Below are positions 24,002 to 33,286 of a DNA stretch of 64,000 nt, piece by piece; within the stretch, counting starts at the first letter, position 1; each line of letters begins with the position of its first letter. A model generated the notes under the pieces. It did no database searches, had not been told where the DNA came from, and saw only the letters and a program-made list of their open reading frames with translations. Origin of the DNA: Aldehydirespirator sp965203635 (lineage in GTDB: Bacteria; Actinomycetota; Acidimicrobiia; Acidimicrobiales; Aldehydirespiratoraceae); the NCBI GenBank assembly GCA_965203635.1, contig OZ241903.1, positions 1,116,001 to 1,180,000 of the forward strand. The letters are read 5' to 3'. The translations under genes and the position numbers were made by a program.

Positions 24002-26893
24002 CTATGCGCCGGCTGCTACCCACGCGTTGCCCTCTTCGCCGGTGTTGGTGTTCAACCGGAGCGTGGAGGGATCCGCGCAGCTCAGGGTGAGCTCCCAGAT
24101 CGTGCGGTTGACCCTGCCGGGACGGGTGGGCACGTAGTTCCTCCACTTGATGTAGTCCACCCAGATCGCGCTGGACTGGCTGTAGGTGGCCTTGAGGGCC
24201 TCCTCGAACATCTCGAAGCTGGCGCCCACACCGGCGATGACGAAGGTGTCGTCCTCGTCATAGAAGTACACCATCGGATTGTCGACGTCGGCCTCTGCGC
24301 CCGGCTCGTTGACCACGATGGCCTGGCTGGGAACATCAGACTCCAACACCGGCAGGAACAGCTCAGCGGCAGACCTTCCACCTCTGGAGGCGGCGCTGTT
24401 GCCGGTCTTGGCCCAATAGACCTTGACATTGGCGCCCAACTCTCGCTCCCTGGTCGTCGTCACATCCACAGCGGCTGAGGTGCGATCGGCGACTTCAACG
24501 TCGGGGTCCCACACCGCTGACACGACCTCGATGCTCTCGGGTGTGATCGTCTCGGTCCGAGCGGCGTTGGCGTTGGCCGCGCCGGTGTAGGTGTAGCCGA
24601 TGCGGTAGGTGCCGTCGCGGCGAGTGTTGAACGAGCCCTCGACGTCGTCCTCGATGAACGAGGCGGGCTGCCGCAGGACATGCTTGGGATTGATGGTGAT
24701 CTTGGCCGGAACAGCCGCGACGGCCGGAGGGCCGGGGTCAGCGGGGACAGCGGCGACGAACGTGGCGTAGCCGGCAGTACCGTCACGAGTCGTGGCGTCT
24801 CTCGAAGTCGCCGTGTACGCCCCTCCTGACTCCCCTTCGCCGGCAGTGGTGTCACCGTCGCCGTTCTCGCCGGCCTGCAGGGTGACGTCGACCTCCTCGG
24901 GGTAGGTGACAGAGTCGTCGTCCGGGTCGAAGGCGTCCAGGTTGCTGTAGACGCTGACGGCGACGTTTCGCATCCCGTCGCCGTACTGGTCGACCACCTT
25001 GACGCTCACGCTGTTGCCGCTGCTGCCGCCGATGATCCGGTACACGGACGTCGCGCCGGTGACGGCGTGGGGGTCCGAGGCGTCGTCGGAGAAGATCACA
25101 TGACCCGACGCCACATCCACATTGTTGACCCGCGAGGTGGCGGCGTAGTTGCCGCTCGCCAAGATGCCGGTCACCAGGTTGGCGTCGATGAGGTCGTTCT
25201 TCGCGGTGAACGGCGTCAGCGTGAAGTGCACGCCCACATCGGTGTTGTCCACCGCGGGAGCGGCGTTCAGGTCGATGTTGGTCAACGTGACGACGTACTC
25301 GCCGTCGCCGTTGGGCCACACCACCGTGTCAACGGGAGTGTTGAACGGCCTTGCCGCGGCGGTTGCAACGGTAGTCGTGCCGGTGGCGTCGACATAGTCC
25401 CAGTCGCCGGGAGCCTTCTGGAACAAGCCCTGGCCGGTGGAGGCCGTGCCCGACTTGGTCTCAGGTGTGCCGCCAGGTGAGTCGCTGCCGTGGTCGGAGT
25501 CGGTGAGGGCCTCGCCGGCAGTGTCTCGCGTGCCGTCGGCGGCGGTTCGTGCGACGTAGTACTTCTGGACCCTCAGGTGGAACGGGTTGCGGGAGCGGTC
25601 CGGCCCCACCGAGATGTCCTTTTCCGCGTTACGGGCTGCGCCGACCTGCGACTTCAGCTGCAGCGTGAAGGTCACCGTCTCGCCCATCTTGGCCAACTCG
25701 TCGTCGGTGGGCAGACCGCCGGAGAGCGACGCGTAGTCGGGCCCGGCCTTGCCGAGGGGACGGTTCACAGGCTCCAGCTCCTGGAGGTCGGTGTCCTCGT
25801 CGACCTCGTCCTCGAGGTCGCCGGTCCAGGCCCAGATCGTCTTGCCTAGGCTGCCGTCCGCCGACGAGAACGTCAAGGCGGCCGTGGGGTCAGAAGCGCA
25901 GGCCGCGGTGATGGGATCGGAATCGCTCTTCAGGGTGAACAACACGTTGCCCTCGTCGTCGGTCTGCTGATCACCGATGTCGATCTCGCAGACGGAGTGG
26001 CTCGGGGTCTCGTCATCCACGAAATTGGGGGCCTCGCACGAGCCGTCGTCCTCGTCGAACGCCTCCTCGGGATACAGCGCCGAGAACACGTCGATGCGGG
26101 CGTCCTCGATCGGAGCGAAGGAGGTGTCGCGATAAGAGACCATCGTCTCCCTGTTGAGGTTGCGCTGGACGGCCATACCCGCAGGACGCAGATTCGAATG
26201 ATCCAGCGTCCTGGCGATGAACGACGCCATCTGGGCCCGACTCACACTCGCGAATGGCTCGAAGGTGCTGTCAGGCGTGCTGACCAGCGTGCCGTCGCCC
26301 TTGGTGCCGCGAGTGATGCCCAACTCATAGGCAGCACCGACCACCTGAGACTCGAAGATCGGCACCTGAGCCTTGGCGTCAGCGAAGTAGTCGTTCACGA
26401 CAGTCCACGTGTTGGTGTCGTCCCTGAACTGGATCTGGCCGTCCGCGGGGCTGATGCGCACGTCGTCGTCGATGTCGTCCACGAGCCTGAACATCAACTG
26501 CGCCATCTCCAGACGCGTCACGGTGTCGGACAACTCGACGCCTGAGAGCACCTCTTCGCCGTCGGCGCCCATCAGATCAGCAGCCCGCTGCACGAACAAC
26601 CGCATCTGGAACGCGGTCACGTGACTGTCGGGGCCGTACAACCCGTCGCCTATACCGAGGGTGATCCCGTAGTACTCGATGCAGTCGATGGCATCGGCAT
26701 GGACGCTCTTCGCCCCCACATCGCTGAACCCCGCGTCGTTGGCCTTGGCCGCGCCCACGCACGCCGACCAGTCCGCGCCCGCGTCGGGATTGTGGTTCGG
26801 ATTGGCGGCGACGCGAGTGCTGGCGGGCTGAGCCGCCGTCGGGCCAGCCCCGACAGCGAGAATGGAGGCGACCAAGGCGCCCACGGCGAGCAC
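24002..26893 (-). CDS. SLH/Ig-like surface protein, 5'-truncated cassette 2 (probably silent)
   Basis: The frame gives 963 residues from a GTG inside the signal peptide. As in cassette 1, the basic N-region and the ribosome-binding site are missing: upstream the frame reads GSLTGW after an in-frame TAG. The SLH units (GITLGIGDGLYGP, GITRGTKGDG) and Ig-like part (NSVSVKVVDQYGDGMRNVAV) are complete. It is the most divergent of the three and has insertions around DGTRDTAGEALTDSD and EGESGGAYTATSRD. In the middle region it matches the intact copy better than cassette 1 does. It probably serves as a donor or remnant rather than an expressed gene. Confidence 0.7.
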   Translation of the reverse strand: MLAVGALVASILAVGAGPTAAQPASTRVAANPNHNPDAGADWSACVGAAKANDAGFSDVGAKSVHADAIDCIEYYGITLGIGDGLYGPDSHVTAFQMRLFVQRAADLMGADGEEVLSGVELSDTVTRLEMAQLMFRLVDDIDDDVRISPADGQIQFRDDTNTWTVVNDYFADAKAQVPIFESQVVGAAYELGITRGTKGDGTLVSTPDSTFEPFASVSRAQMASFIARTLDHSNLRPAGMAVQRNLNRETMVSYRDTSFAPIEDARIDVFSALYPEEAFDEDDGSCEAPNFVDDETPSHSVCEIDIGDQQTDDEGNVLFTLKSDSDPITAACASDPTAALTFSSADGSLGKTIWAWTGDLEDEVDEDTDLQELEPVNRPLGKAGPDYASLSGGLPTDDELAKMGETVTFTLQLKSQVGAARNAEKDISVGPDRSRNPFHLRVQKYYVARTAADGTRDTAGEALTDSDHGSDSPGGTPETKSGTASTGQGLFQKAPGDWDYVDATGTTTVATAAARPFNTPVDTVVWPNGDGEYVVTLTNIDLNAAPAVDNTDVGVHFTLTPFTAKNDLIDANLVTGILASGNYAATSRVNNVDVASGHVIFSDDASDPHAVTGATSVYRIIGGSSGNSVSVKVVDQYGDGMRNVAVSVYSNLDAFDPDDDSVTYPEEVDVTLQAGENGDGDTTAGEGESGGAYTATSRDATTRDGTAGYATFVAAVPADPGPPAVAAVPAKITINPKHVLRQPASFIEDDVEGSFNTRRDGTYRIGYTYTGAANANAARTETITPESIEVVSAVWDPDVEVADRTSAAVDVTTTRERELGANVKVYWAKTGNSAASRGGRSAAELFLPVLESDVPSQAIVVNEPGAEADVDNPMVYFYDEDDTFVIAGVGASFEMFEEALKATYSQSSAIWVDYIKWRNYVPTRPGRVNRTIWELTLSCADPSTLRLNTNTGEEGNAWVAAGA

Positions 26894-26904
26894 TGCCCAA
26901 CCCG
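26872..26904 (-). repeat. Shared 5' junction of surface-protein cassette 2
   Basis: CGGGTTGGGCAGTGCTCG starts at 26904 on the minus strand, the same base at which homology begins in cassettes 1 and 3. Beyond it is unrelated DNA with no ribosome-binding site. Confidence 0.8.
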
Positions 26905-27213
26905 TCAGCGATCCCTAGGACTACATGACCATTGAACCTTTTTCAATGCAGACAGCTAGGCATTTCCGGTATGCCGGCCGATGCGGCTGTCCGGCCGGGC
27001 CACACCGCACAAACACCCACCATACAGAAGGAAGACGGGCTGCAGGGCGGACGTGTGGCGTACGGGCCGACGCGGGGAACTTCGAGGACGGCTGGGGTAC
27101 AAAACGGGGTCAGATGCGCAACATCATGACATTGCACAATGTGTAGTGAGTAGATCTAACACTGCCCATAGAAGCCGTCGTCTCGTCGACCGCGCCGGTG
27201 CTGGGGGTTTCGG
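26905..27213. other. Intergenic region, no gene
   Basis: About 309 bases without a credible gene. CATTGAA...TTCAATG (26930-26948) and ACATTGCACAATGT (27129-27142) are short inverted repeats. Neither is linked to a known function. Confidence 0.5.
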
Positions 27214-27984
27214 CTACCGCTCGGACACGACTATCTCCCATTCCGCCCAGGAGGCCCGGCTTGTCTGCCCGGACTTGATGTCGAGCTCGACGGAGAAGTA
27301 GATCCTCCCGGGATCCAGCTGACCGAGCCTGGTTCCGATGTCGAGGCTGGCTCGATCGGTGAAGGACCTCGTGGTGTTGCTGCCGAGGGCCCCGCGAGTG
27401 CTGTCGATGAGGGTCCGTGTTCTGCCGTTCGAGTCCTCCGCGGTCAGCGTCACGCTGTCGAACTCGTCGCTGAGGTTGCGGCTGCCGTCGTCGTACTCCA
27501 GCGCGAACGAGACCGAGTACCTTCCGGCGGGGAGGCTGATCGACTCCTCGTCCGATCCCCAGCCGTCGAGCATGTACTCGGCCCGGGCCCCGGTTGTGCC
27601 GGTATCGGGCGACGCGCCGTTGCCAGGTGACGCTCCGTTGCCGAACTTGTCGTGGTAGCGCTTGAGGAATGTCACCATGTGCGCCCGGTGCAGGGGCTGA
27701 TCGGGACAGAAGTTGCGGCCGTCGCCGCAGCCTTGCGTGATCCCGTTCTCCACGGCCCACTGGACCGCGTCGTGGGCGTAGTGGCCCCGCGGCACGTCGT
27801 CGAACAGCTGGGAGGTCTGCGCGGCGACCGTGCCGACGACGGCCGATGAGACTACGGCGACCGCTGTGGCGGCGATCACAACGGCCTTGATCCAACGCCG
27901 CCCGACGGGCTTGCCGTCGCGGCGTGGGGCGGTGCCTGGTGAGCCGGGGGTCGAATGGGCAGGAACATCAACAGATGAGGACAT
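27214..27984 (-). CDS. Secreted protein with one SLH unit (GCGDGRNFCP type)
   Basis: A 256-residue protein. After a basic, Pro-rich cytoplasmic N-terminus comes a membrane/signal segment (VVIAATAVAVVSSAVVGTVAAQ). The SLH unit reads LFDDVPRGHYAHDAVQWA, ENGITQGCGDGRNFCPDQ and HMVTFLKRYHDKFG. The C-terminal 140 residues form a beta-sandwich-like domain (ISLPAGRYSVSFALEYDD ... GRIYFSVELDI). The start at 27984 (MSSSVDV) is preferred over 28023 because it sits closer to a GAGG site; this is uncertain. It is paralogous to 29553-30269. Confidence 0.8.
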   Translation of the reverse strand: MSSSVDVPAHSTPGSPGTAPRRDGKPVGRRWIKAVVIAATAVAVVSSAVVGTVAAQTSQLFDDVPRGHYAHDAVQWAVENGITQGCGDGRNFCPDQPLHRAHMVTFLKRYHDKFGNGASPGNGASPDTGTTGARAEYMLDGWGSDEESISLPAGRYSVSFALEYDDGSRNLSDEFDSVTLTAEDSNGRTRTLIDSTRGALGSNTTRSFTDRASLDIGTRLGQLDPGRIYFSVELDIKSGQTSRASWAEWEIVVSER

Positions 27985-28144
27985 GAGAACCTCGCTAGGT
28001 CGGGAGTCACGGGCTGAAGGCACACCGTTGACACCCGATGGCGAGGTTGCAGCACAACATATATCATCACATCATGAAACGCAACCTCCACTGGCGCATC
28101 AAGCACCGCTGCCACAGGCGTTGGCCGAGGACCGTCGCCCGTTA

Positions 28145-28252
28145 GGTGACTTCGACGTGCTCCTAGGGCTGGACGTGATCTCCCAGTTCCGCATGACTGT
28201 GGATGGAGGATCGCAGGTGCGGTTCGATCCATCCACGATCGGCAAGACCTAG
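28145..28252 (+). pseudogene. Fragment of a retropepsin-like aspartic protease
   Basis: The last 35 codons of an open frame read GDFDVLLGLDVISQFR and MTVDGGSQVRFDP, which matches the C-terminal part of retroviral-type aspartic proteases (DVLLGxDxLxxF, then a strand). The active-site DTG half is missing and no start is convincing, so this is a remnant. A possible connection to upstream sequence at 28073-28144 is blocked by frame changes. Confidence 0.4.
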
Positions 28253-28285
28253 GGGATCTGCCGCCTTTGCCGAACTGGGGGACGC

Positions 28286-29416
28286 TTAGTTGCAGGCCTC
28301 GACTAGGGGTTTGACGTGCTCGTCGTATCCGACGATGGACAGCTCGCCGTCGATCTCGAAGTCGAACGATCCGTTGGCATGCTCGTCGTAGAGGCTCAGG
28401 AACAGTTGGTTGCTGGTGTCGAGGTCCATGGCTTCGAGGAACTCCTCCTCGACGGCGTCGGACATGACCAGGACATCGTTCTCCTCGGAGGGGTCGGCGA
28501 AGACCCGCCTGAAGTTCGTCTCGTCGCCGAAGCGGTACTCGATCACGCCGTACTCGCCGAAGAACCAGGAGCGGACTCCATACCCGAAGGCCGACACCTC
28601 GAGCTCGGGATCCTCGGCGGGGTCGGAGCTGTAGGTGCAGCGCACCGTCAGCGCAAAGCCCCTGGGGCGCCACCGCACCTCCGTCTGATCCTCCGAGGCC
28701 CGGAACTCGACGTAGTAGCCGTCGTCGGTCTCGCCCTCGATCTGCTCCCACCCGCCGCGGTTCTCGGCCCGGTGCAGGAAGGCGGCCATCTGGCCCCGGG
28801 TCGTGTCCTGGCCGGGGCAGAAGCCGCTGCCGTCGCCGCAGCCCTTGGTGACGCCCGACGCGACCAGTCTGGCCACGTCCGCGGCGTACCACGCACCGGA
28901 GGCGACGTCGCTGAAGCCGGGGTCCGGCGCGTCGGGCAGCCGGTAGGCACGCGCCAGGAACACGGCCATCTGGGCGCGGGTCACGCTGGCGTCGGGACAG
29001 AACCCGCTGCCGTCGCCGCATCCCTCGGTGACGCCGAGCTCGGCCATGCGCTCGATGAACGGCGCATGGAAGCCGGACCCGTCCACGTCGTTGAACCTGG
29101 TCCGGGCCACCGGGAACGGATTGCGGCCGTCGAGCACCCGCACCGTCCACACCGCCATCGTCTTGCGGTCGATCGGGTCGCCGGGGCAGAGCAGGCTGCC
29201 GTCGACCGCGCACTCGGTGCCCTCGAACACGTCATCCTCGGCCAGTTCCGCCACCGCCTCCGAGAAGAAGGCGCTGGCGGGAACATCGTCGAACACCGGC
29301 TTCGGCTCAACGTTGATCTGCGCGGCCGCCACTCCGGCCGACACCACCGCGAGCGCCGCCACCACGACAGGAACCACAGCAGCTAGCGATCTCGCTGGCG
29401 AATGCCTCATTGTCAA
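28286..29416 (-). CDS. Secreted protein with three SLH units
   Basis: A 376-residue exported protein. Signal peptide: VVPVVVAALAVVSAGVAAAQ. Three SLH units occupy about residues 40-215: FDDVPASAFFSEAVAELAEDD, then GVTEGCGDGSGFCPDA with RAQMAVFLARAY, then GVTKGCGDGSGFCPGQ with RGQMAAFLHRAE. A unique C-terminal domain of about 155 residues with many Glu/Asp follows. The SLH part is built like that of 40952-42502. SLH domains bind cell-wall polymers, so this protein is probably held at the surface. Confidence 0.85.
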   Translation of the reverse strand: MTMRHSPARSLAAVVPVVVAALAVVSAGVAAAQINVEPKPVFDDVPASAFFSEAVAELAEDDVFEGTECAVDGSLLCPGDPIDRKTMAVWTVRVLDGRNPFPVARTRFNDVDGSGFHAPFIERMAELGVTEGCGDGSGFCPDASVTRAQMAVFLARAYRLPDAPDPGFSDVASGAWYAADVARLVASGVTKGCGDGSGFCPGQDTTRGQMAAFLHRAENRGGWEQIEGETDDGYYVEFRASEDQTEVRWRPRGFALTVRCTYSSDPAEDPELEVSAFGYGVRSWFFGEYGVIEYRFGDETNFRRVFADPSEENDVLVMSDAVEEEFLEAMDLDTSNQLFLSLYDEHANGSFDFEIDGELSIVGYDEHVKPLVEACN

Positions 29417-29552
29417 CTGCTCCCGTGTCGGCTGCCTACAAAGCTACCACGGTCCCCGAGACCCCTACCCACCGAGCAGCGCCAAGCGTGCCCCTTCTAC
29501 CGTCCAGATGCGCCAGCCAGGCCTCCGGTCGGGCCGTCACAGCAGGACTCGG

Positions 29553-30269
29553 CTACCGCTCAGTAATGAGGATCTCCCACTGCGCGGCAGCGATGCTCAC
29601 GGTGTCACCGCTGGGTGTCACGGTGACCGTGAAGTAGATCCGGCCCTCCGGCAACCGACTGAGCCCGCCGCGGGTGCTGACCTCAAAGCTGCCACGCTGT
29701 CTGAAAGTCAGCAAACCGCCACTGTGTGTCCTATTGGCGACCCCTAGCGTGGGAAAGAGCGGCCTGTTGCTACTAGTTTCGGGGCCACCCACCTGGACAT
29801 CTACCATCGTGATGTCACCTGGAGTATCGGTGCGGAATCGCAGCTCGAAGGTGGCCACGTACTGCCCGGCTGAGAGGGTGACCGAGTCTCCGCCGAAAGT
29901 CCCCGTCGTTCCGAAGCCATCAATCACCCATTCCTCGGGATCGTCGCCGTTGTCGCCGTTGCCGGCCGCGGTGCCGTGGAACTTGTCGTGGTAGCGCTTG
30001 AGGAACGTGACCATTTGGGCCCGGTTGAGCGTGTTCTCGGGACAGAAGTTCCGGCCGTCGCCGCAGCCCTGGGTGATCCCGTTCGCTACCGCCCATTCGA
30101 CCGAGTCGTAGGCGTAGTGGGTCCGGGGCACGTCGGGGAACCGCTGACCGGTCTGGGCGGCCACCGTGCCGACGACGGCCATCGAGGCCACCACGGCCGT
30201 CACCGCGACGACGGCCAGAGCCGTGCGAAGCCGGCCCCTGCCGGGCTTATCGTTGCGACGCTCAAACAT
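29553..30269 (-). CDS. Secreted protein with one SLH unit (GCGDGRNFCP type)
   Basis: A 238-residue protein with the same plan as 27214-27984: basic N-terminus, signal segment (ALAVVAVTAVVASMAVVGTVAAQ in parts), one SLH unit (RFPDVPRTHYAYDSVEWA, GITQGCGDGRNFCPEN, MVTFLKRYHDKFHG) and a C-terminal beta-rich domain (VTLSAGQYVATFELRF, GRIYFTVTVTPSGDT). The start at 30269 (MFERRND) follows GGGAG at a suitable distance. Both end with the similar tail AxWEIxxxER. Confidence 0.83.
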   Translation of the reverse strand: MFERRNDKPGRGRLRTALAVVAVTAVVASMAVVGTVAAQTGQRFPDVPRTHYAYDSVEWAVANGITQGCGDGRNFCPENTLNRAQMVTFLKRYHDKFHGTAAGNGDNGDDPEEWVIDGFGTTGTFGGDSVTLSAGQYVATFELRFRTDTPGDITMVDVQVGGPETSSNRPLFPTLGVANRTHSGGLLTFRQRGSFEVSTRGGLSRLPEGRIYFTVTVTPSGDTVSIAAAQWEILITER

Positions 30270-30409
30270 AGTTGCTCCCTTCATCGGGGCGCCCCGAGCC
30301 CACCAGGACTACCGGCGAGCGGTGGCTTGGAGATCGATCCGGAACTCTCCGCCTCCATGACTCCACGCTAGCAAACCGGCACAGTCCGGCTGTCCCTGCG
30401 CTGGACGCG

Positions 30410-30471
30410 AGGAGGCCCCGGCTTGCGCCGGGGCCTCCTGGGTTGGTGGTTCTATGTCGCTCTAGAGCGAC
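30410..30471 (-). terminator. Palindrome plus terminator, intact copy 3
   Basis: The perfect 16-bp palindrome GTCGCTCTAGAGCGAC (30456-30471) lies just after the stop, followed on the minus strand by a 13-bp stem (30410-30422 / 30427-30439) with a four-base loop. Confidence 0.8.
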
Positions 30472-30478
30472 CTAACAA

Positions 30479-33286
30479 TCACTCCCACGCGTTGCCGTCG
30501 GTGTTCAGGCTGAGCCCGGAGGGATCCGTGCAGCTCAGGCTGAGCTCCCAGATCGTCCGGCTCACCCTGCCAGGACGGGTGACCACGTAGTTCCTCCACT
30601 CGATGTAGTCCACGTAGATCTTGTCGTCCTTGAAGGTGGCGCTGAGGGCTTCCTCGAACATCTCGAAGGTGGCGCCAACACCGGCGATGGTGAAGGTGTC
30701 GTCCTCGTCATAGAAGTACGCCATCGGATTGTCGGCGTCGGTCTCTGCGCCCGGCTCGTTGACCACGATGGTCCGGCTGGCGACATCACGCACCAGCACC
30801 GGCAGCCGCTCCGTATTGGGATCCAGTCCGCCGGTGGAAGCGGCGGTGTTGCCGGTCTTGGCCCAGTAGACCGAGACCGTGCTGCCCACCTCCTGCTCCC
30901 TGGTGGTCGTCGTCACCGAAGCGGTGCTGTCGGCATTGAGCACCGACGACTTGACCTCGATGCTCTCGGGTGTGATCACCTCGGTCTGAGCAGTCGTGCC
31001 GGTGTAGGTGTAGCCGACGCGATAGGTGCCGTTGCGGCGAGTGTTGAACACGCCCTCAATGTCGTCATCACCGATCGTGTCAGGAGTCCGACCGACCGCC
31101 CTGGAATCGATGGTGACCGAAGCGACCGTGGGCGGAGTGCCGCCGGGGTCACCGGCGACGAAGGTGCCGTGGGTCAAGCCCGACCTGGTGACCGTGGTTG
31201 TCTGGTCGCCGACCGTGGCGTCATCGTTGCGGTTCTCGGTGGACTGGACGGTGATGTCTACCTCCTCGGGGTAGACGACCTCGTCAGTAGCCATGGCGAT
31301 GGCGTCCTGATCGCTGCTGACGTTGATGGCCACGTTTCGCATCCCGTCGCCGTACTGGTCGACCACCTTGACGGTCACGCTGTTGCCGGTGCGGGTACCG
31401 GCGATGAGCCGGTACGTGGACGTCTCTCCGGAGACGGCATGCGCATCCGAGGCGTCGTCGGAGAAGATCACATGACCCGACGCCACATCGACATTGCCGG
31501 CTGTAGCGACATCGTCCATATGGCCGACGTAGTTGCCCTTCGCCTCGAGCTCGGTCACCAGGTTGGCGTCGATGAGGTCGTTCGCCGCGACGAACGGCGT
31601 CAGCGTGAAGAACACGCCCACATCGGTGTTGTTCACCGCGGGAGCGGCGTTCAGGTCGATGTTGGTCAACGTGACGACGTACTCGCCGTCGCCGTTGGGC
31701 CACACCACCGTGTCAACCGGAGTGTTGAACAACGCGTTGGCAGCAGTGACAGGGGTGCCACCGGGCGAAGCCATGCCCAGCGCATTGGCGTAGGACCAGT
31801 CGCCCGGAGCCTGCTGGAACAGGCCCGTGCCGGTGGAGGCCGTACCTGCCTTGGCCGCGTCGCCTGTGTCGCTGCCGTGGTCGGAGTCGGTTCCGTCCAC
31901 CCGTGCCAGGAAGTACTTCTGGACCCTCAGGTGGTACGGGTTGCGGGAGCGGTCCGGCCCCACCGCGACGTCCTTGTCGGCGTTGGGGGCGGCTCCGACC
32001 TGCGAGTACAGCTGCAGCGTGAAGGTCACCGTCTCGCCCATCTTGGCCAGCTCGTCGCCGGTGGGCAGACCGCCGGTGATCCGCGCGTAGTCAGGCCCGG
32101 CACTGCCGACCGGACGGGCCACAGCCTCCAGCTTCTGGAGGTCGGTGTCCTCGTCGACCTCGTCGCCCTGGTCGCCGGTCCAGGCCCAGAACGTGCGCCC
32201 TGCGCTGCCCGGGGCCGACTCGAACCTCAGAACAGCCGTGGAGTCGGTGGCGCAGGTCGCGGTGATGGGATCGGAGTCGCTCGCCAGCGTGAACAGCACG
32301 TTGCCCTCGTCGTCGGTGAGCTGATCACCGATGTCGATCGCGCAGGTGGAGTGGCTCGGGGTCTCGTCCTTCACGAAGTTGCCCTCGCACTCACCGTCGT
32401 CCTCGTCGAACGCATCGTCGGGGTACTGCGCCGAGAACACGTCGATGCGGGCGTCCTCGATCGGAGCGAAGGAGGCGTCGCGATAAGAGACCATCGTCTC
32501 CTGGTTGCTGTTGCGCTGGATGGCCAGACCCGCAGGACGCAGATTCGAATGATCCAACGTGCGGGCGATGAACGAAGCCATCTGCGCTCGAGTCACATTC
32601 CCGGACGGCTCGAACGTGCTGCCAGGCGTGCTGACCAGAGTGCCGTCGCCCTTGGTGCCGCGGGTGATGCCCAACTCGTAGGCCGCGCCGACCACCTGAG
32701 ACTCGAAGATCGGCACCTGAGCCTTGGCGTCAGCGAAGTAGTCGTCCACGACAGTCCACGTGTTGGTGTCGTCGTCATAGAACTGGATCTGGCCGTCCGC
32801 GGGGCTGATGCGCACGTCGTCGTCGATGTCGTCCACGAGCCTGAACATCAACTGCGCCATCTGCAGACGGGTCACGGTGTCGGACAACTCGACGCCCGAG
32901 AGCACCTCTTCGCCGTCGGCGCCCATCAGATCAGCAGCCCGCTGCACGAACAGCCGCATCTGGAACGCGGTCACGTGACTGTCGGGGCCGTACAACCCGT
33001 CGCCTATACCGAGGGTGATCCCGTAGTGGGCGATGCAGTTGATGGCATCGGCGTGGACGCTGTCCTCTTCCACGTCGCTGAACGCCGCGTCGTGGGTACC
33101 GGCCGCGCCCACACACGCCGACCAGTCCGCACCTGCGTCCGGGTTGTGGTTCGGACTGGCGGCGGTGATGGTGCTGCCGGGCTGAGCCGACACCGCTCCG
33201 GTCCCGACAGCGAGAATGGAAGCGACCAAGGCACCCACGGCGAGCACTGCCCAACCCGAGCGCCGCTTCTTCACTAGCTGGGGCAT
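30479..33286 (-). CDS. SLH/Ig-like surface protein, intact expressed copy
   Basis: A 935-residue protein from ATG 33286 (MPQLVKKRRSGWAV), preceded by AAAGGAGG. It has a full signal peptide: basic KKRR, then LAVGALVASILAVGTGAVSAQ. The SLH units follow (GITLGIGDGLYGP; MAQLMFRLVDDI; GITRGTKGDG with RAQMASFIARTL) to about residue 250, then about 680 residues of extracellular beta-rich, acidic segments including Ig-like NSVTVKVVDQYGDGMRNVAI. It is likely a major cell-surface or S-layer-type protein. A second in-frame ATG with its own AGGAGG lies 51 bases upstream at 33337, giving a 17-residue longer form. Its middle region looks like cassette 2 and its ends like cassette 1, i.e. mosaic. Confidence 0.85.
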   Translation of the reverse strand: MPQLVKKRRSGWAVLAVGALVASILAVGTGAVSAQPGSTITAASPNHNPDAGADWSACVGAAGTHDAAFSDVEEDSVHADAINCIAHYGITLGIGDGLYGPDSHVTAFQMRLFVQRAADLMGADGEEVLSGVELSDTVTRLQMAQLMFRLVDDIDDDVRISPADGQIQFYDDDTNTWTVVDDYFADAKAQVPIFESQVVGAAYELGITRGTKGDGTLVSTPGSTFEPSGNVTRAQMASFIARTLDHSNLRPAGLAIQRNSNQETMVSYRDASFAPIEDARIDVFSAQYPDDAFDEDDGECEGNFVKDETPSHSTCAIDIGDQLTDDEGNVLFTLASDSDPITATCATDSTAVLRFESAPGSAGRTFWAWTGDQGDEVDEDTDLQKLEAVARPVGSAGPDYARITGGLPTGDELAKMGETVTFTLQLYSQVGAAPNADKDVAVGPDRSRNPYHLRVQKYFLARVDGTDSDHGSDTGDAAKAGTASTGTGLFQQAPGDWSYANALGMASPGGTPVTAANALFNTPVDTVVWPNGDGEYVVTLTNIDLNAAPAVNNTDVGVFFTLTPFVAANDLIDANLVTELEAKGNYVGHMDDVATAGNVDVASGHVIFSDDASDAHAVSGETSTYRLIAGTRTGNSVTVKVVDQYGDGMRNVAINVSSDQDAIAMATDEVVYPEEVDITVQSTENRNDDATVGDQTTTVTRSGLTHGTFVAGDPGGTPPTVASVTIDSRAVGRTPDTIGDDDIEGVFNTRRNGTYRVGYTYTGTTAQTEVITPESIEVKSSVLNADSTASVTTTTREQEVGSTVSVYWAKTGNTAASTGGLDPNTERLPVLVRDVASRTIVVNEPGAETDADNPMAYFYDEDDTFTIAGVGATFEMFEEALSATFKDDKIYVDYIEWRNYVVTRPGRVSRTIWELSLSCTDPSGLSLNTDGNAWE
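33226..33258 (-). repeat. Shared 5' junction within the intact surface-protein gene
   Basis: CGGGTTGGGCAGTGCTCG begins at 33258, ten codons into the reading frame (after MPQLVKKRRS). This is the point where homology with the two start-less cassettes begins, so exchange here would swap everything after the signal-peptide N-region while keeping promoter and start. Confidence 0.8.

Noticed and set aside
18198..33258. An insertion sequence or transposon as carrier of the surface cassettes
   Set aside because: No transposase or recombinase gene and no terminal inverted repeats are seen between or beside the cassettes in this window.
18083..33277. Long frames antisense to the three surface genes (for example 31169-33277 plus, 25997-26545 plus)
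   Set aside because: They are His/Val/Arg-rich shadows of the SLH genes, appearing in all three because the genes are paralogous.
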